Source of the DNA: Bilabrum cf. latius
Lineage: Eukaryota; Bigyra: Bicosoecida; Bigyra; Bicosoecida
Length of the DNA: 64,000 bases
Direction: 5' to 3'
Assembly (NCBI GenBank): GCA_965178125.1
Contig: OZ237773.1
Location: 248,001-312,000, forward strand
Position numbers and translations under genes: made by a program. Positions 1 through 11,800 of this stretch are shown here, one piece after another. Every line of letters begins with the position of its first letter. Positions within the stretch are counted from its first letter, which is position 1. Under the pieces are notes generated by a model. That model was not told the DNA's origin. It made no database searches and worked only from the letters and a program-made list of their open reading frames with translations.

Positions 1-3000
1 TGCAGCACAGGAGGAGACTCCAGTCGGTGGCCGACGCGCGCCTCCCCGACCTTGTCAGGGAACAGCTGGGGGCACAGACCCACGACACGCACAAGCGGAT
101 CCCAGTGGTGGTCGCAGAGTGCCCCGTGGACCGCAATATGTCCGTTGGGCCCATCACCTTCACATCACGGAGGGGCGCCAAGGACCTGTTCGGTCGTGAG
201 GCAGACGACCTCATGCAGGCGAAGCTGACGGATGAAATCCTCTGCGCGCCCGACGACCGGGCAAGGCTCGACCACGAGCTGCGAACGTTCGTCGAGCAGC
301 AGGTGAACCTCCTGATCGCGCCTCACCACGTGCAGGCAGGCGGGGGCATCCTCCGCACCTGCTTTCGGGTCAGGCGCCGGCTGAGGCACTCGACGCAGAG
401 GGGCTTCGGTTTTGCGCTCATGGACGGCGATGCGCCTGGCCTGGCCATGGTGCCAGAGCTGTAGGTGCCCACCGGCAACGACGGTACCAACGCCCCCGCC
501 TATGAGAGGGTGGAGATCCTGGGGCGGGACGGGCAGCCCCCCCGTGACCTAAACACGAGGGGCAGGAGCGTCAATGTGCCGGGGACGGCGGAGGTCAACG
601 ACGCCGAACAAACCGGTTTCCTGTGGGTGGAGATGACGGCGCACCTGGTCGCAAGGCGAGGGAACACAGCGTTCTCTCTCCACTTCTCGCTTCGGGAGGC
701 AGGCTCGGAGATATGCGGGTGGAGGCCCAAGCTCGGCATGGAGGTGGAGGACATCCGGAGGCGGTACGGGCTGGCCGACGGGCCGCATCTCGATGGGGGG
801 GGCTCCACCCCCGGTGGGGGCAGGAAGGGGTCTTCGCTCACCTCGGGGGCGAGGGGTGTTGCGGGAGGTTCCTCAGGGGATCGAGCCTCAACCCGGAGCG
901 GGGCCTCGGGAGCACCGGGGAAGGGTTCCGGTTCCGCAAGCGGCGCCGCGCAGAGCCAGGTCACCCGGGACCTGGAGGTTGCACGGCGCCGCGACGGAAC
1001 CACCGGCGGGCCTAGCAGGTACCACACCACGGACGGACACACGACCGCGCTCAGCTCACGCACCGCGAGCCTGGACGGCGGGACGGCGGCGGGCCCCGGC
1101 GGCGTCACCGCACTCGTCATACAGCCGGTACCCCTCGTGGATCCCGCCCACGACAAGGCACGAGCGGTTGCCAGCACCTTCGCGATCGCGTACACCCGCG
1201 CTGCGGTGGCCGCGGCCGAAGACTCCAGGGCTCGAGCCGCCGAGGCCATGGAGGAGGTTGCAACCGCGAGCGCGGAGATGGCCTGCTCCCTGGCCATGCT
1301 GCGAGAGGCCATGGAGGAGATCGATGGTGTGACGAGTGCGGGGGCGCGCCGCTCGGGGAACAAGCGCGACAAGACGGAGGTGATCATCCCCATCCCCCCC
1401 TCCTCCTCCTCGTCTTCCTCGGGCGGGCGGGCTTCCGCTCTGATCGAGAGCGACGCGGGGGATTCGTCCGAGTCCAGCGGAACCGTTCCCAGCGGCGCCG
1501 CGCAGGGGCTAGGCACGCGCAGGAAGCTCGAGTCGAGCACGGTGCCGGTGCAAAGGGGCAAGCTCGGGGCCGGTCGCAGGGGCCAGCAGAGGTCGTCTGC
1601 GTCTGCCAGCGGGTACACCGTGGGCAGCACGGCGGGGACCGGGCCCGGGTGGATCGTCCCGGGGGGAGGGTCCTCGGCTGCGGCTCGGCTGGCCGCCGCT
1701 GCGGACCAGGCTAGCCTGCGGAACCTCAGCTGGGCGCGCGGCGCCTACTGGGGGGTGCCCCTGGGGGGCGCCTCGGGGGGTCCCAAGTGGGACGGGGACA
1801 GGAGGCCCGAATGGAAGCGCCAGCGAACGTTCGCTCTGGGGTTGCTCGAGCCCTCGGAGTCCCCGAGCTGGGACTACGAAGACCCCACAGCGGGGGAGGG
1901 TACCCCGGGGGATGGCCTACAGGGGTCTGGAGGGGACGGGGCGCGGCCAAAGGTCGAGGTGGCGCTCGGGGGGATCGGATCTGCAAGCGAACGGAGCGGT
2001 TCCGTGCGCGGCAGTGCGATGCACCTGCACGCCAGGCGGACCCTGGAGCCGCAGCAGCGCGAAATGGTCCTCGGGATCCTGCGGAACCTCGCGCGCGGCG
2101 CCATGTCCGACCTCCCGCAGCTCTCCGAGTCGGCAGTCGACGTGGCCAGAGCCGTGATCGGGCACCGGGTGTCAGTTTCTGACTCCGTGCTGTCGGTGAT
2201 CCACGGGGCCAAGGCCGCCGCGCAGCACATGTCCCAGCCGACCACGAACTTCATCAGCGGGATGCACACAGTGGGCGACCAGTCCGTAGCGAGAGGTCTG
2301 CTGGACGGCGGGTTTAGGCTCGCCCCCGGTACGGGGGATGGGTCCAGCGGCGGTCGCGAGACGTTCGACATGGGCCGGTCGGTCGCGGAGGCCTCGTCCC
2401 AGGGGGGGGGCGGAGGAGGGGGAGGAGGCCCCGTGCTGGGGGTGCCTGGCGCCGACGGGTCGTACCAGTTCCACGTGACGGGGGGGGTGACCCAGAACAC
2501 GACGGGGGCAGCTTCCAACGCTCACGCGTCCCGGGCCGAGGCGGGCACGGGGGACGTGGACAGCAGGAGCGGCGTGCACCTGGATAGCATGGGTCTCGGG
2601 GCGAGTGGGCGGAACGTGGGGGGCGCCTCGGCGAGGTACGGCATCATGGGCAAGCGGATCTCCGCGCTGAGCAGGGCGCACGACGCACTCGTCACACTCG
2701 GTAGGGTGTGCGAGGTGGTTGGCGTGCAGGGGTTCCGGTTAGACGGCGGGTCGGGCGGGGCTGCGTTCGGGAGCGGCATGGGGGGGCTACCCCCCGGGGC
2801 GGGGGGTAAGGACGCTCACGGTCCCCCTGGACCCCTGGTGTCGGCGGGGGCACAGGGGTCATCCCCCTCTGCCGCCCTGGGGGGGGACTGGAGCGAGGGC
2901 GCGGGGGGCTCCGTGTCTGGGTTCAGCACGAGATCGGACAAGCCGGGCATCCCAGGGCCCAGCCTGCTGCTGCAGAGGAGCCCTTCCTCCGACGTGCGGG

Positions 3001-6000
3001 TGGGCGTGGACCAGCTCAGGTTCGGTGCCTGCGTGTCTCGCGGGGGGGGGCTGTCGGCACACGCGCCCCCTTCGGTCATGACGGCGCTGGCCGCCGGGGG
3101 CGCGGATGCGGTTGCAACCTCGGGTCGGCTCGCGGATGCCTTGGGCTTTGCTCTCCCCGGCCGCACGAGCTGGCAGGGGGTGCCCCCGTCCGTGCAGGCG
3201 ATCACGAGGGGACTGGCAGCTGCGGGGGATGGAGGTGCCATGCTGCTGCTGCAGGCCGCCGCCGCGTCCGCCGGTTTGGCCGCGCCGATCGGGGGTGGTC
3301 AAAGCGGGGAAGGAGTCACCTAGAGCGGACTGGCGGGCCGCGTGCCCGGCGGCATAGACACGACCGGGGGCAGTTCCACCGCGACCGAATCGACCGTCGG
3401 AGCGGCGGGCTTGCTCACTCCAGGCAACGCGGGTTTGAAACCCACTGTCCAGGAAAAGCTGAGGGCGAAAAAGAAAAAATTCCTGGCCGCGCTCGGTCTC
3501 GGTCCCGCGGCGCCCAGGGGAGGCGCGAAGTTCCGCTCCTCCGGCACCGGCGACTCTTCCAGCGGTGACACGCCTATCCGCCGGGATGCATCCGGATCCC
3601 AGGATCGAGTCCAGGCACTGCTAGCGATGGCCGAGCAGCGAGCAGGGGCAGCGATGGCTGCGGCTGGCCGGGCCCTGGAGGCAGCGGCAGCCGCAGACGC
3701 CTCCAGTGGTATGGCCTCATGGGCCTCATAGGCGGCGGGGGAGCGGGGGCGGCAGCTGGAGCTCGTGTGTTCCTCGGGATCCAGGTGGGGCGGGGGTCGG
3801 CGAGGGTGGGAAGTGGCGGCCGCGGCGGCGGCTGCTGCAGAGGCGCGTGACGGGACGGGATCCGGAGCCGAAACCACGGGGGCAGCGACAGGTGCATGTG
3901 CGGGGCTGCTCGCAGCGAACAGCCAGGGCATCGGTTCCGCAAGCAGCGGCAAGACCGGCAGCGCGGCGCCGGGCCCCTCCCAGGACGGGGAAGCCCTCCT
4001 GTTCCTCCCGCACTCGTCACCCATGCACGAGCTGCTGGGATCCACCACAAGCCCGCTCGAACTCCTCAGTTCCGGCTTCTTCGTGCCGGCTTCCCCCGGC
4101 GCCCGCCTGCGAGCCCTCGTGTGGACCCTGGGGATCGACCTGAGGTGCGACCCCCAGGGACTGCAAGACCTCAGCGCATACCCTCCCGAGACCGAGGACT
4201 ACCTCATGGACGCCGGCACAGCGCTGGGGATCGCACCTCCCCAAGCCGCCCTCTTCGCTGCGGGAGTGCTGGGCAGGGGCGCTGCAGCGGTTGCCGCTGG
4301 GTCCCAGGACTCCGAAGAGGGCGGTCACCCGGGTTCGATCCCGGGAGGAGGCAAGCGGGGGAGCGATTCCTCGGGGCAGGGGATCCAGCGGGGCGACAGC
4401 GGCGCGCCGGTGCGGCATATCTCTCGTGTGACGGGGGGAGAGAACACCGACGAGGAGCGTTCGCCCAGCCAGGCATCCCCAGGTGCGCTGCACGAGTGGT
4501 CCGCTTCGGCCTGCAGCACGCTGCTTCCCGTCCTGGTGGGGCTTTCGGAGGAATGGGCCAAGGTCAGGGCACAGCTGGCCGACGGTGGTGTGACGAGTGC
4601 AGGTGGCAGCAGCAGCAGCGTCGGCGGCAAGGGCGATTTCTTCGCCTCTGAGAAGAACACCGGCAGGCTCGTGGTTGTTCTCCGGGCGGTGCCTGTCACC
4701 ATCGGGTGGAAACCGCCTGCCCAGCAAGAGGAGGAGAGCGGGGGTGGCAGCAGCGGCGGCGGAACACCTGGGGCGGAACCATCCGGCGCCATCCCGTCCA
4801 CCTCGGACTCGCCCAGGCAGGTCTCCCTGCCCGGCGTGGCCACCCGACTCGAGGTGCTGGGCGGCAGCCGGGTCATGGCCGCCCTGCAGTCCCTCAAGCT
4901 GAGCCGGGAATCCGCGGAGAACCTCGGCGAAGGTTCTTCGGGAATCGGCCGCAAGGCCTCAATGGACGCGCAGGGCGGGCCGGCGAGGCAGCCTGCCTGG
5001 TCCCCGGAGATAAGGGGCCCTGCCTTGATGGGTGCGCAGTCGGGCGTGGCGGCGCTGTCGCTGACCGCAGCGGAGGAAAGCGCGAAGGGCATCGTCGCGG
5101 CGGCGGCGGCGTCCACCCTTGGATTGCGCGGCGCCGCGGCGGTTCCGCACGGGGTGCGGCTGGCGGGCGTTGTTCTCCAGGGGGAGGCGAAGAGCCTCAC
5201 GAGCGGGGGCAGAGGTGCGGGGCCCGGCCGGCCCATGCGTCCGCAGTGCAGCGTGCAGCTGCCCGATGGCGCCGCGGGACACGTCTTTGTGGTCATGCCC
5301 GCTCCCGCGATGCTCGGCCTGTCGGAGGGAACAAATGGGGGAGGCGGAGGGCAGTATCAGGGCGGTGGTGCGGAGGGGGGTCCCGAGGACGGGGACAAGG
5401 TGCAGCGCATGGCGGCGCAGGGGGAGGCCGAGGCATCTGCGGCGGGGGCAATTTCGGGAGCCCCGCCCGACGGGCCTCTCAGGTCGGGTGCCCTACCGGG
5501 TATCGTACCCCGGAGCGCCATTCCGCTCGCTTGGGGGGACGACTCTCTCGTGGCTCCGTGGTCCCGATCGGCCGGCACCGCGCTGGCTGCGGCGGAGGCC
5601 ATGGGCCTGCAGGAGGGCGGATTTCTGGCTCCGGATAGCCCGGCGGTGGCCGCTGCCATGGCCGCCTACCAGGCCGCGGTGGCGCAACATCTTGCGACCA
5701 CTACCGGAGCAGGTGCTTCGGCGGCGGCAGCGAGCTAGGGCATGTCGGAGGGGTGGATCCTGTAGGCCGCTCGATCGGCGGCGCTGCAGCTGCTTCCCTC
5801 TGGCTGGAGAGGTGCTGGGGCTGGCAGGCTGCTGCCCAGCGGACTCATGGTTCCGCTGCAAATGCGCGGCGCCTCTTCTCTGGCCCGGCACCTGGAGCCA
5901 CCCGCGGAGGCAGTGGCGCAAGCAGGAGCAGGTGGGTCCAAGCCTGCGCCGTACCCCGGGACGGATGCTGCCGCACCTGCCGCAGCCGCACCAGCGACCT

Positions 6001-6932
6001 CGGGGGTAGAGAAGGAGAAGCAATCGGAAGGCATCCAGGTCGAAGGCGCAGGGGCAGCGGCGGGCGAGGGCGCGGCGGGCGCGGGCCGCCGCCGAGTGAA
6101 GAAGCGCACCAAGGCAGAGAAGGAGGCGGCCAAGGCAGCGAGGCTGGCGGCGGAGCAGGGCCAGAAGCAGGGCCAAGATGGTCAGGGCCAGGGCACGGGT
6201 GCCGTTGGAGCTTCTGGCGAGATGCCAGTCTCGGCCCCCGCTCCTGCGCCTTCACCCGCACCCGCACCCAGCAAGGCCAAATCGGGGGCCGCTGGCAAAG
6301 ACAAGGCAAGAGACAAGGCAAAGGATAAGGATAAGGACAAGGGCAAGTCGAAGGGCCGCAACAGGGGCCCAGGGGAGCTGGAGGGGTTGCGTGTACTTTT
6401 GGTGGACGACGAGCGCGCCAACGTGCAGGTCGGCAGGCGCATGCTGAAGCGGATGGGCTGCACGGTCACCACTGCAGACGACGGCGCCGTGGCCCTCGAG
6501 ATGTTCGAGCAGATCCGCGAAGGCCGCAGAGGCGCGTTCGATGTGGTCCTTCTGGACATCTGGATGCCCACGGATGGCAGGCAGGTCTGCAGGCAGCTGC
6601 GGCAGGACGGCTTCACGCTGCCGATCCTCGCCATGACCACCATCAACAGCTAGTCCGACCTCATGGTCCTAAGGGAGGCGGGGTTCGACAAGGTGATCAG
6701 GAAACCGTTCGGAGCCGATGCGCTCCTGCAGGCCCTTAGGGATGTGACGAGGACGAGGACGGGGGCCGCTGGGGGAGGGGCAGAGAAGGCGGCGGCGACT
6801 CGTGCAGGTGCAGGTGCAGGTGCAGGCGCAGGGGCCGGTGCAGGGGCGGGTGCAGGGGCAGGGGCAGCCGGTGGCAAGAAACGGCGGGTAGTGAAGCGGA
6901 AGAAGAAAGAAAAGGACGAGGGGACGAGCTGA
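1..6932 (+). CDS. Giant low-complexity protein with C-terminal response-regulator receiver domain (5' end outside window)
   Basis: One frame runs from the window edge to TGA at 6930-6932, about 2,310 codons, crossed by in-frame TAG at 462, 3321, 3729, 5736, 5763 and 6651. The frame is open to base 3, so the start lies outside. Residues near 27-460 look weakly PAS-like. The middle is Gly/Ser/Ala-rich low complexity with an Ala/Lys-rich basic stretch around 6080-6360. The receiver domain is clear at about 6388-6800: LLVDDERANVQV (acidic pocket), LLDIWMP with the phosphoacceptor Asp at 6555-6557, AMTT, and the conserved Lys in IRKPF. The TAG at 6651 falls inside this domain, at the polar position just before the helix that follows the AMT motif, so truncation there would remove the essential Lys. 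No histidine-kinase ATPase motifs are visible, so a separate kinase probably phosphorylates it. The tail is a Gly/Ala repeat and a Lys-rich end. Confidence 0.85.
6651..6653 (+). other. In-frame TAG inside a receiver domain, read as Gln
   Basis: This TAG separates AMTTINS from SDLMVLREAG. Receiver domains continue at this point with no gap in spacing (AMT, about ten residues, then the L..AG..D....KP motif). The residue here is usually polar in the family, which fits Gln better than Leu. Confidence 0.85.
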
Positions 6933-7114
6933 CCGTGCTTGCCACCAGCAGACGAGCTGACCGTGCTTGCCAGGTCCTGGGTCCTTGATCCGTACTACGG
7001 TGTGCCGCGGATGTGCACCTCTTCAAAAATTGCGCTGTGTGACGATTTTTCCACGCTTGATCTATCCACCGTCGCACACGAGATTACGGCAGGGGCCGTC
7101 TCCTGCAACCTGAT

Positions 7115-8185
7115 TCAATTTTCCGGGCCATTGCCGACGGCTGAATCCGCCAGACCTGTGGGTGGCACCTCTCCTTCCGGCGTGCTCGCCCCCGGGCCGC
7201 TCCCCACGTCGAGGACGGTTGCTGCCGTACTCGTCCCTGCCCCAGCCCCTGCCGCTGCACCCGTGGCAGCGCCTGATACTGCGGAATTACCAGCGGCAAG
7301 CTGGCCTCCCGCTTCCTCAGCAGACAGTCCCAGCGATATTAGAGCGGCGGCAAGCTCCTCCAAATGCTCGTCGGGAGGGAAACGGTACAAATCCACTGTC
7401 TTGCTCGCTCCAGCTGCGGTCGCAGCAGCCGCTTCTTCTGGTTCTAAACTGGTTTTCGCGGGAAATTCCGACTACATTCCAGTCGTAGAACTGGGTGCAG
7501 AAGACATTGCTGCAGCTGGGATACCATTGGATCCCGCCCCGACGGAGCTCTTGGACAATGGAGCAATTGCTTCGATTGTGCCGGCGTCGTTGACCTGGTC
7601 ATCATGCCCGTTGTGCGTCAGCAAAGCCCGTCGGATATTTGCAAAGTACTCAATATTTGGCCCGGAAGGACCCACGGACTTTGCGATAACCTTCGCAACC
7701 TCCAGAGCTTCCTTCCCACCGTCGTAATGTGGATTGTCGGCGGTGCCAACGAAGCAGACAGCCTTCCTATCAGTACCGTCTTCACAATGCACAATAACAT
7801 CGATCATATCGTATCCGGCCTTTTCTCGGTGCAGAAGCTTCTCCATAGAGGCCTCCACGTGGGAGCGGGGCACCCTGTAAACCACGCCTTGCGTGCGACA
7901 GGCAGGGTCGTCACGAACCATAGTTACGACAAACCCGGGTGACTCTTCAGTACCGCGATGATCTGGTGACCGCTGCCAAAACCGCCGGGTCCACCCGGTC
8001 ACATACCCCCAGTGGCGTTCGCTGAAGACCAAGTCAGGCTGCAGAATAGGACGGTGCGGTCCATTCACAGTGTAGGCCTATTTAAATCGCGACATTCTAT
8101 GAAAGGTAGACGCACAAATCCATCAATAATCTTCTCTTACTTTCCACACTAAACTCCCATAGCCAAACAGCCACAAGTCTGTCAT
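7115..8185 (-). CDS. ChaC: ChaC-type gamma-glutamylcyclotransferase (glutathione-specific), two exons
   Basis: ChaC enzymes cleave glutathione to 5-oxoproline and Cys-Gly in the cytosol. Exon 1 (8141-8185) encodes only MTDLWLFGYGSLVWK, containing the family's YGSL substrate loop. A 102-base intron (8039-8140; GTAAGA...CTGCAG) joins it in phase 0 to exon 2 (7115-8038). Exon 2 begins PDLVFSERHWGYV and continues with the signature RRFWQRSPDHRGT, VVYRVP, HREKAGY (putative catalytic Glu) and GPSGPNIEY. An in-frame TAG at 7472-7474 lies after the core. Reading through adds an Ala/Gly-rich tail with a short helical segment, ending at TGA 7115-7117. Predicted length is 322 residues, longer than typical ChaC proteins because of the tail. 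The tail might be shorter in reality, but the enzyme call does not depend on it. Confidence 0.9.
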
Positions 8186-8293
8186 CACGAAGTAAGTATG
8201 AGTGACGGGGCTGTGTATCCGGATAGGATTTGTGAAGACTTTTCGTATAATTTAACTTAATATGGATTAGCGATTCGGGCAGTTCGGGGTATA

Positions 8294-8366
8294 GGGCGTA
8301 TAGCTCAGTTGGTAGAGTGTCTGCTTCGCATGCAGATAGTCCAGGGTTCGATTCCCTGTGTGTCCA
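8294..8366 (+). tRNA. tRNA-Ala (anticodon CGC)
   Basis: A full cloverleaf of 73 bases. The acceptor stem GGGCGTA pairs with TGTGTCC and includes a G3:U70 wobble pair, the alanine identity element. The D arm is GCTC/GAGT, the anticodon stem TCTGC/GCAGA has loop TTCGCAT (anticodon CGC), and the T arm is CAGGG-TTCGATT-CCCTG. The discriminator is A. A run of six T follows a few bases downstream, as expected for a Pol III terminator. There is no intron. Confidence 0.95.
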
Positions 8367-8847
8367 AACTTTTTTGCCCTCTCATCATTATCCCCACTAG
8401 ACTATCTCAACCGCCTCAATGCAATAGTCGAGTCACATTTTGTTTGCCAGCCTTCGCTAAGGGTACTCGCTATTGCGAGCTGATTTGCAATCGATTGGTA
8501 AGGTCCCTAGGCTGTAAAGATTCGGCGAAATCCATCGCTGATCCACCATTTCTAGAAACATATCCTTCTCGTCACGATTTACTGATACCAATGCGGTCAA
8601 AGTGAGGATCTGAGAAACTGTGCTTCGGTACTTATAAGATCGACTGCGGTAGTTGTGTCTTTCGCTGTTCCTGTTCCTGTTCCTGTTCCAGATTCCGGAT
8701 CCATGTGGGTGGACAAAACCAAGTATGGCCAAGTCCCACCATTGAGCTTTCACAACTTTTCGCTGGACAGCAGGGTCACCTGTAGTCACCATAATCGATA
8801 AGAATGTTGGTTGAGTGAATATCACGAACTGTGCACTGCGTCTTCGC
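8367..8847 (+). other. Intergenic stretch, no gene seen
   Basis: Only a short hexanucleotide tract stands out (four copies of CTGTTC at 8665-8688). I see no convincing coding exon on either strand. It probably holds the promoter and 5' UTR of the ankyrin-kinase gene. Confidence 0.5.
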
Positions 8848-11800
8848 ATGAGGTGACCTCTTGCTTGCTTTTAGGGTCCGGCCTTCTATCCCTATTTCCA
8901 CAGGTCGCTCCACCCAGCCTCGACGCTGCATGGCGTAGCTACTAATATGCCAGCATTGTAGCAGGCGCTAGAAGCGATGCCAATCAGTGAACTACCACAA
9001 GTTATTGATGCCAAGGATCCTGTGAGGGTTGGTACTGTTGTATAGAGTCTACTTTTGACCAGAGGGGTTGCAAGTTAATCCAGGAATATTATGTGCAAAT
9101 TTGTTTGTGTATGTGCTACCCAAGTTGTATTTTCTGATCTGCAGCATGGCAAAACGGCTCTCTGCTTGGCTGCCGCCCAGGGCCAAGATAAATGCTGTGA
9201 ATCTCTCCTGCGGAGAGGCGCAAGCGCCTAGGTGCCCGATTCAGTGAGGAAAACATGTTTTTTCCCCCCAAGCTTTATGTCCAATGTACAGATGCGTCTT
9301 GTGAGGAGTGCGCCTGACTCATCTTATCTAGCAGGATGGTGCGCTGCCGCTTCACTATGCCGCTGCATACGGACACAAGAACGTGGTCGAGAAGATGCTG
9401 AGCCTCTCCAACGCAGAGATTAATGCCGTTGCGCCTGTTAGTCACTTTACTTGCTGCAAGCCACCTTGATGATGCAGGGTGGGTCTTAACTTGGGTGTTT
9501 CGTCGACATCAGCGCCAATGTCCATCTCCGATGCTTATTTGTATCCTTTTCTGACAAAGAGTAAAAACTGACCCAAATGAATTGACAGCTCCAGTACCAC
9601 TGCAGACAGGCGCGACGGCTTTACACTGGGCCTGCTATAGCGGACATCTAGAGGTGGCCATCTGGCTGACTGGAAGTGGTGCCAGCGTGTCTTCGCAAGA
9701 ATTCGTGAGTGGCTAGTGGAGTCATTCACGAGTAAACCATATGCGATCTGTTTCCTACTCTGGAATAGTCCGGGGGTCACTCGCACTTCTAGCCTCTAAA
9801 GTCGCCCGACTATCCTCAATCTCGCAGGAGACTTTGAACACTCCGCTGCACTCTGCTGCTTACAATGGGCACGCAGCTGTTATCAAGCATCTATGTAGTT
9901 GCTCTGGTATCAATGTTGATGCGCCCGATGCGGTAAGATCGATTCATTTTGCGCCCCTATCCAGATTCTTTGTGTTTGGACATGCGGCGAATGCACCCGT
10001 GCGCGACACCTTACCGGCATGAAGGCACTGATAGCCAACAGACAACTGCGGGAAGATAGTTGCGTATTTCCTAATTGCCTTCTGAGATGGGATTGAGCGA
10101 GCACAGCTCTAGAGGTGCAGCTTCCGCGCGCAATAGTATGGATACTATCTGGGCAATCTCGCTGTCAACTGCGATGATTATCCAAAAGTGTAGCACAGCA
10201 CGCCTTCATCCGTTAATTTCGTTACCACAGGACGGGCAAACACCCCTTCACCATGCGTGTACCAACGGGCACGTCGCTGCCACCTTCCTGCTCCTGCAAG
10301 CCGGCGCCAGCCCTATGTCTAAAGAAAACAACGGCATGACCCCAGCCGAGGCGATCCCTGGGGATGCCTCCATGGCTGCGTTCAAGAACGCCATGACGGT
10401 GGGCGCCAGCTTCCCCCAGCTCTGCATGTACCTCATCATCAGGGACTGCGACGTGGACAACCTGACCAAGGGGGCCTACGAGATGTCCAGGGAACACCTC
10501 GACCGAGACCAGGTGGCGCTAGAGGCGTCCAAGCTTCTGGGCAACGAGGGCGTGCTTCATGACAAGAGCCGACGCACTGCCGCCTTGGAAGCCTTCTAGT
10601 ACGTGCAGCAGGGGACCAGGCGGGGTGCGAAAGGAGCAGAGGAAGAGGCTGAACGCCTTCGAAGGATGCTGCAGCAGGCACGAAACGACGCCGACAAGGC
10701 AAGAGACGAGGCCGAGCGCGCCAAAACCGAAGTGCGGGCAGCCGAGCACGAGCGGCGCGTGCTGCTGCAGGCCGGTCTCAAGCTGGCAGCGAGCGCGTTG
10801 CTGACTCGAGACGCCGAGAACGCGAAAGAGATGGCACGGGTGGGCACGGACCCAGCCGAGGTCATCAACGCGCGGGCCAAACGGGTCCTCCTCGCGGTCA
10901 GGGTGCGAGGCGCGCCCATGCGTCGCATCCGCGGCAACATGATGTCTCACCACCCGAGACTAAGGAGACTGTCACCGAGGCCCGGGGAGCCGTATGGAAT
11001 GCTCGACATCAGGTCCGTAGCAGAGCCCAACATCATCGAGCAGATCGCAGTACCGTCCGGCTGTTCCGGTTCTGGGTCTATCCTAAATCTCGTGAACGGC
11101 GGTGTTTCATCAAAGAGGCACGGTGGGGATCCGGCACACCTTGCGTTTCACCAGCACACGCGAGCCAGGCCCATCTACTGGGATGGGTCGGCGTCTGCTG
11201 CCACTGGCTCGACGGCAGCGCCGGAAGGCCAAGGGAGCAACGGCCTGGTGCTAGCCGTTGAGTCGCAGCCTATGGGTGACGTGTATGGATCTGATAGACC
11301 CGCCCGATCTGTGTGGCCGTTCGGCTGGCAGGGCGCACTAAAGGGAGCGTATCCCGGGGCTGATTCCCAGCACAACGATGCGATCTATCCGTTCGTGATC
11401 GGTGACAGACGCGATTCCCGAGGAAACGTGGTCCTGCACGGACACCCAAACGTGCTGACCGTGCACCACGCCTGGCTGGGCTCCACACAGCTGATGCTGC
11501 CTTGGCTCAACGAAATCATCAACAGCAGATGCACCACCTGGACTCTGATGGAGCGGTTCCCCACCACGCTGGAGGGGGCAGTGACTGCTTCGCTCACGAT
11601 AGGCAACCGGCAGGGATTCACGGGGAGACAGGCGGCGCTGTGGCTGCTGCAGGTGCTGCAGGGGCTGGAGCACGCCCGGTCCCGGGGGGTCGTGCACCGT
11701 GACGTAACGTCCGACAACGTCTTCATGTCAGCGGACGGACGGGCCGTGCTGGGCGACTGGGGGGAAGCCAGCTTCCTGTACAAGGGTGGATTGCGGCGCT

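Noticed and set aside
500-1630. 376-codon antisense ORF
   Set aside because: Composition-driven antisense of the low-complexity part of the receiver protein, with no recognisable domain.
27-6932. Reading the fragments between TAG codons as separate small genes or as a pseudogene
   Set aside because: All fragments are in one phase with no TGA/TAA between them, and the last TAG splits a receiver domain with all key residues intact. The same pattern recurs in every gene of the window.
8457-8849. 130-codon minus-strand ORF upstream of the ankyrin-kinase
   Set aside because: Contains a hexanucleotide-repeat-derived Asn/Arg run, shows no domain, and overlaps the probable promoter of the kinase gene.
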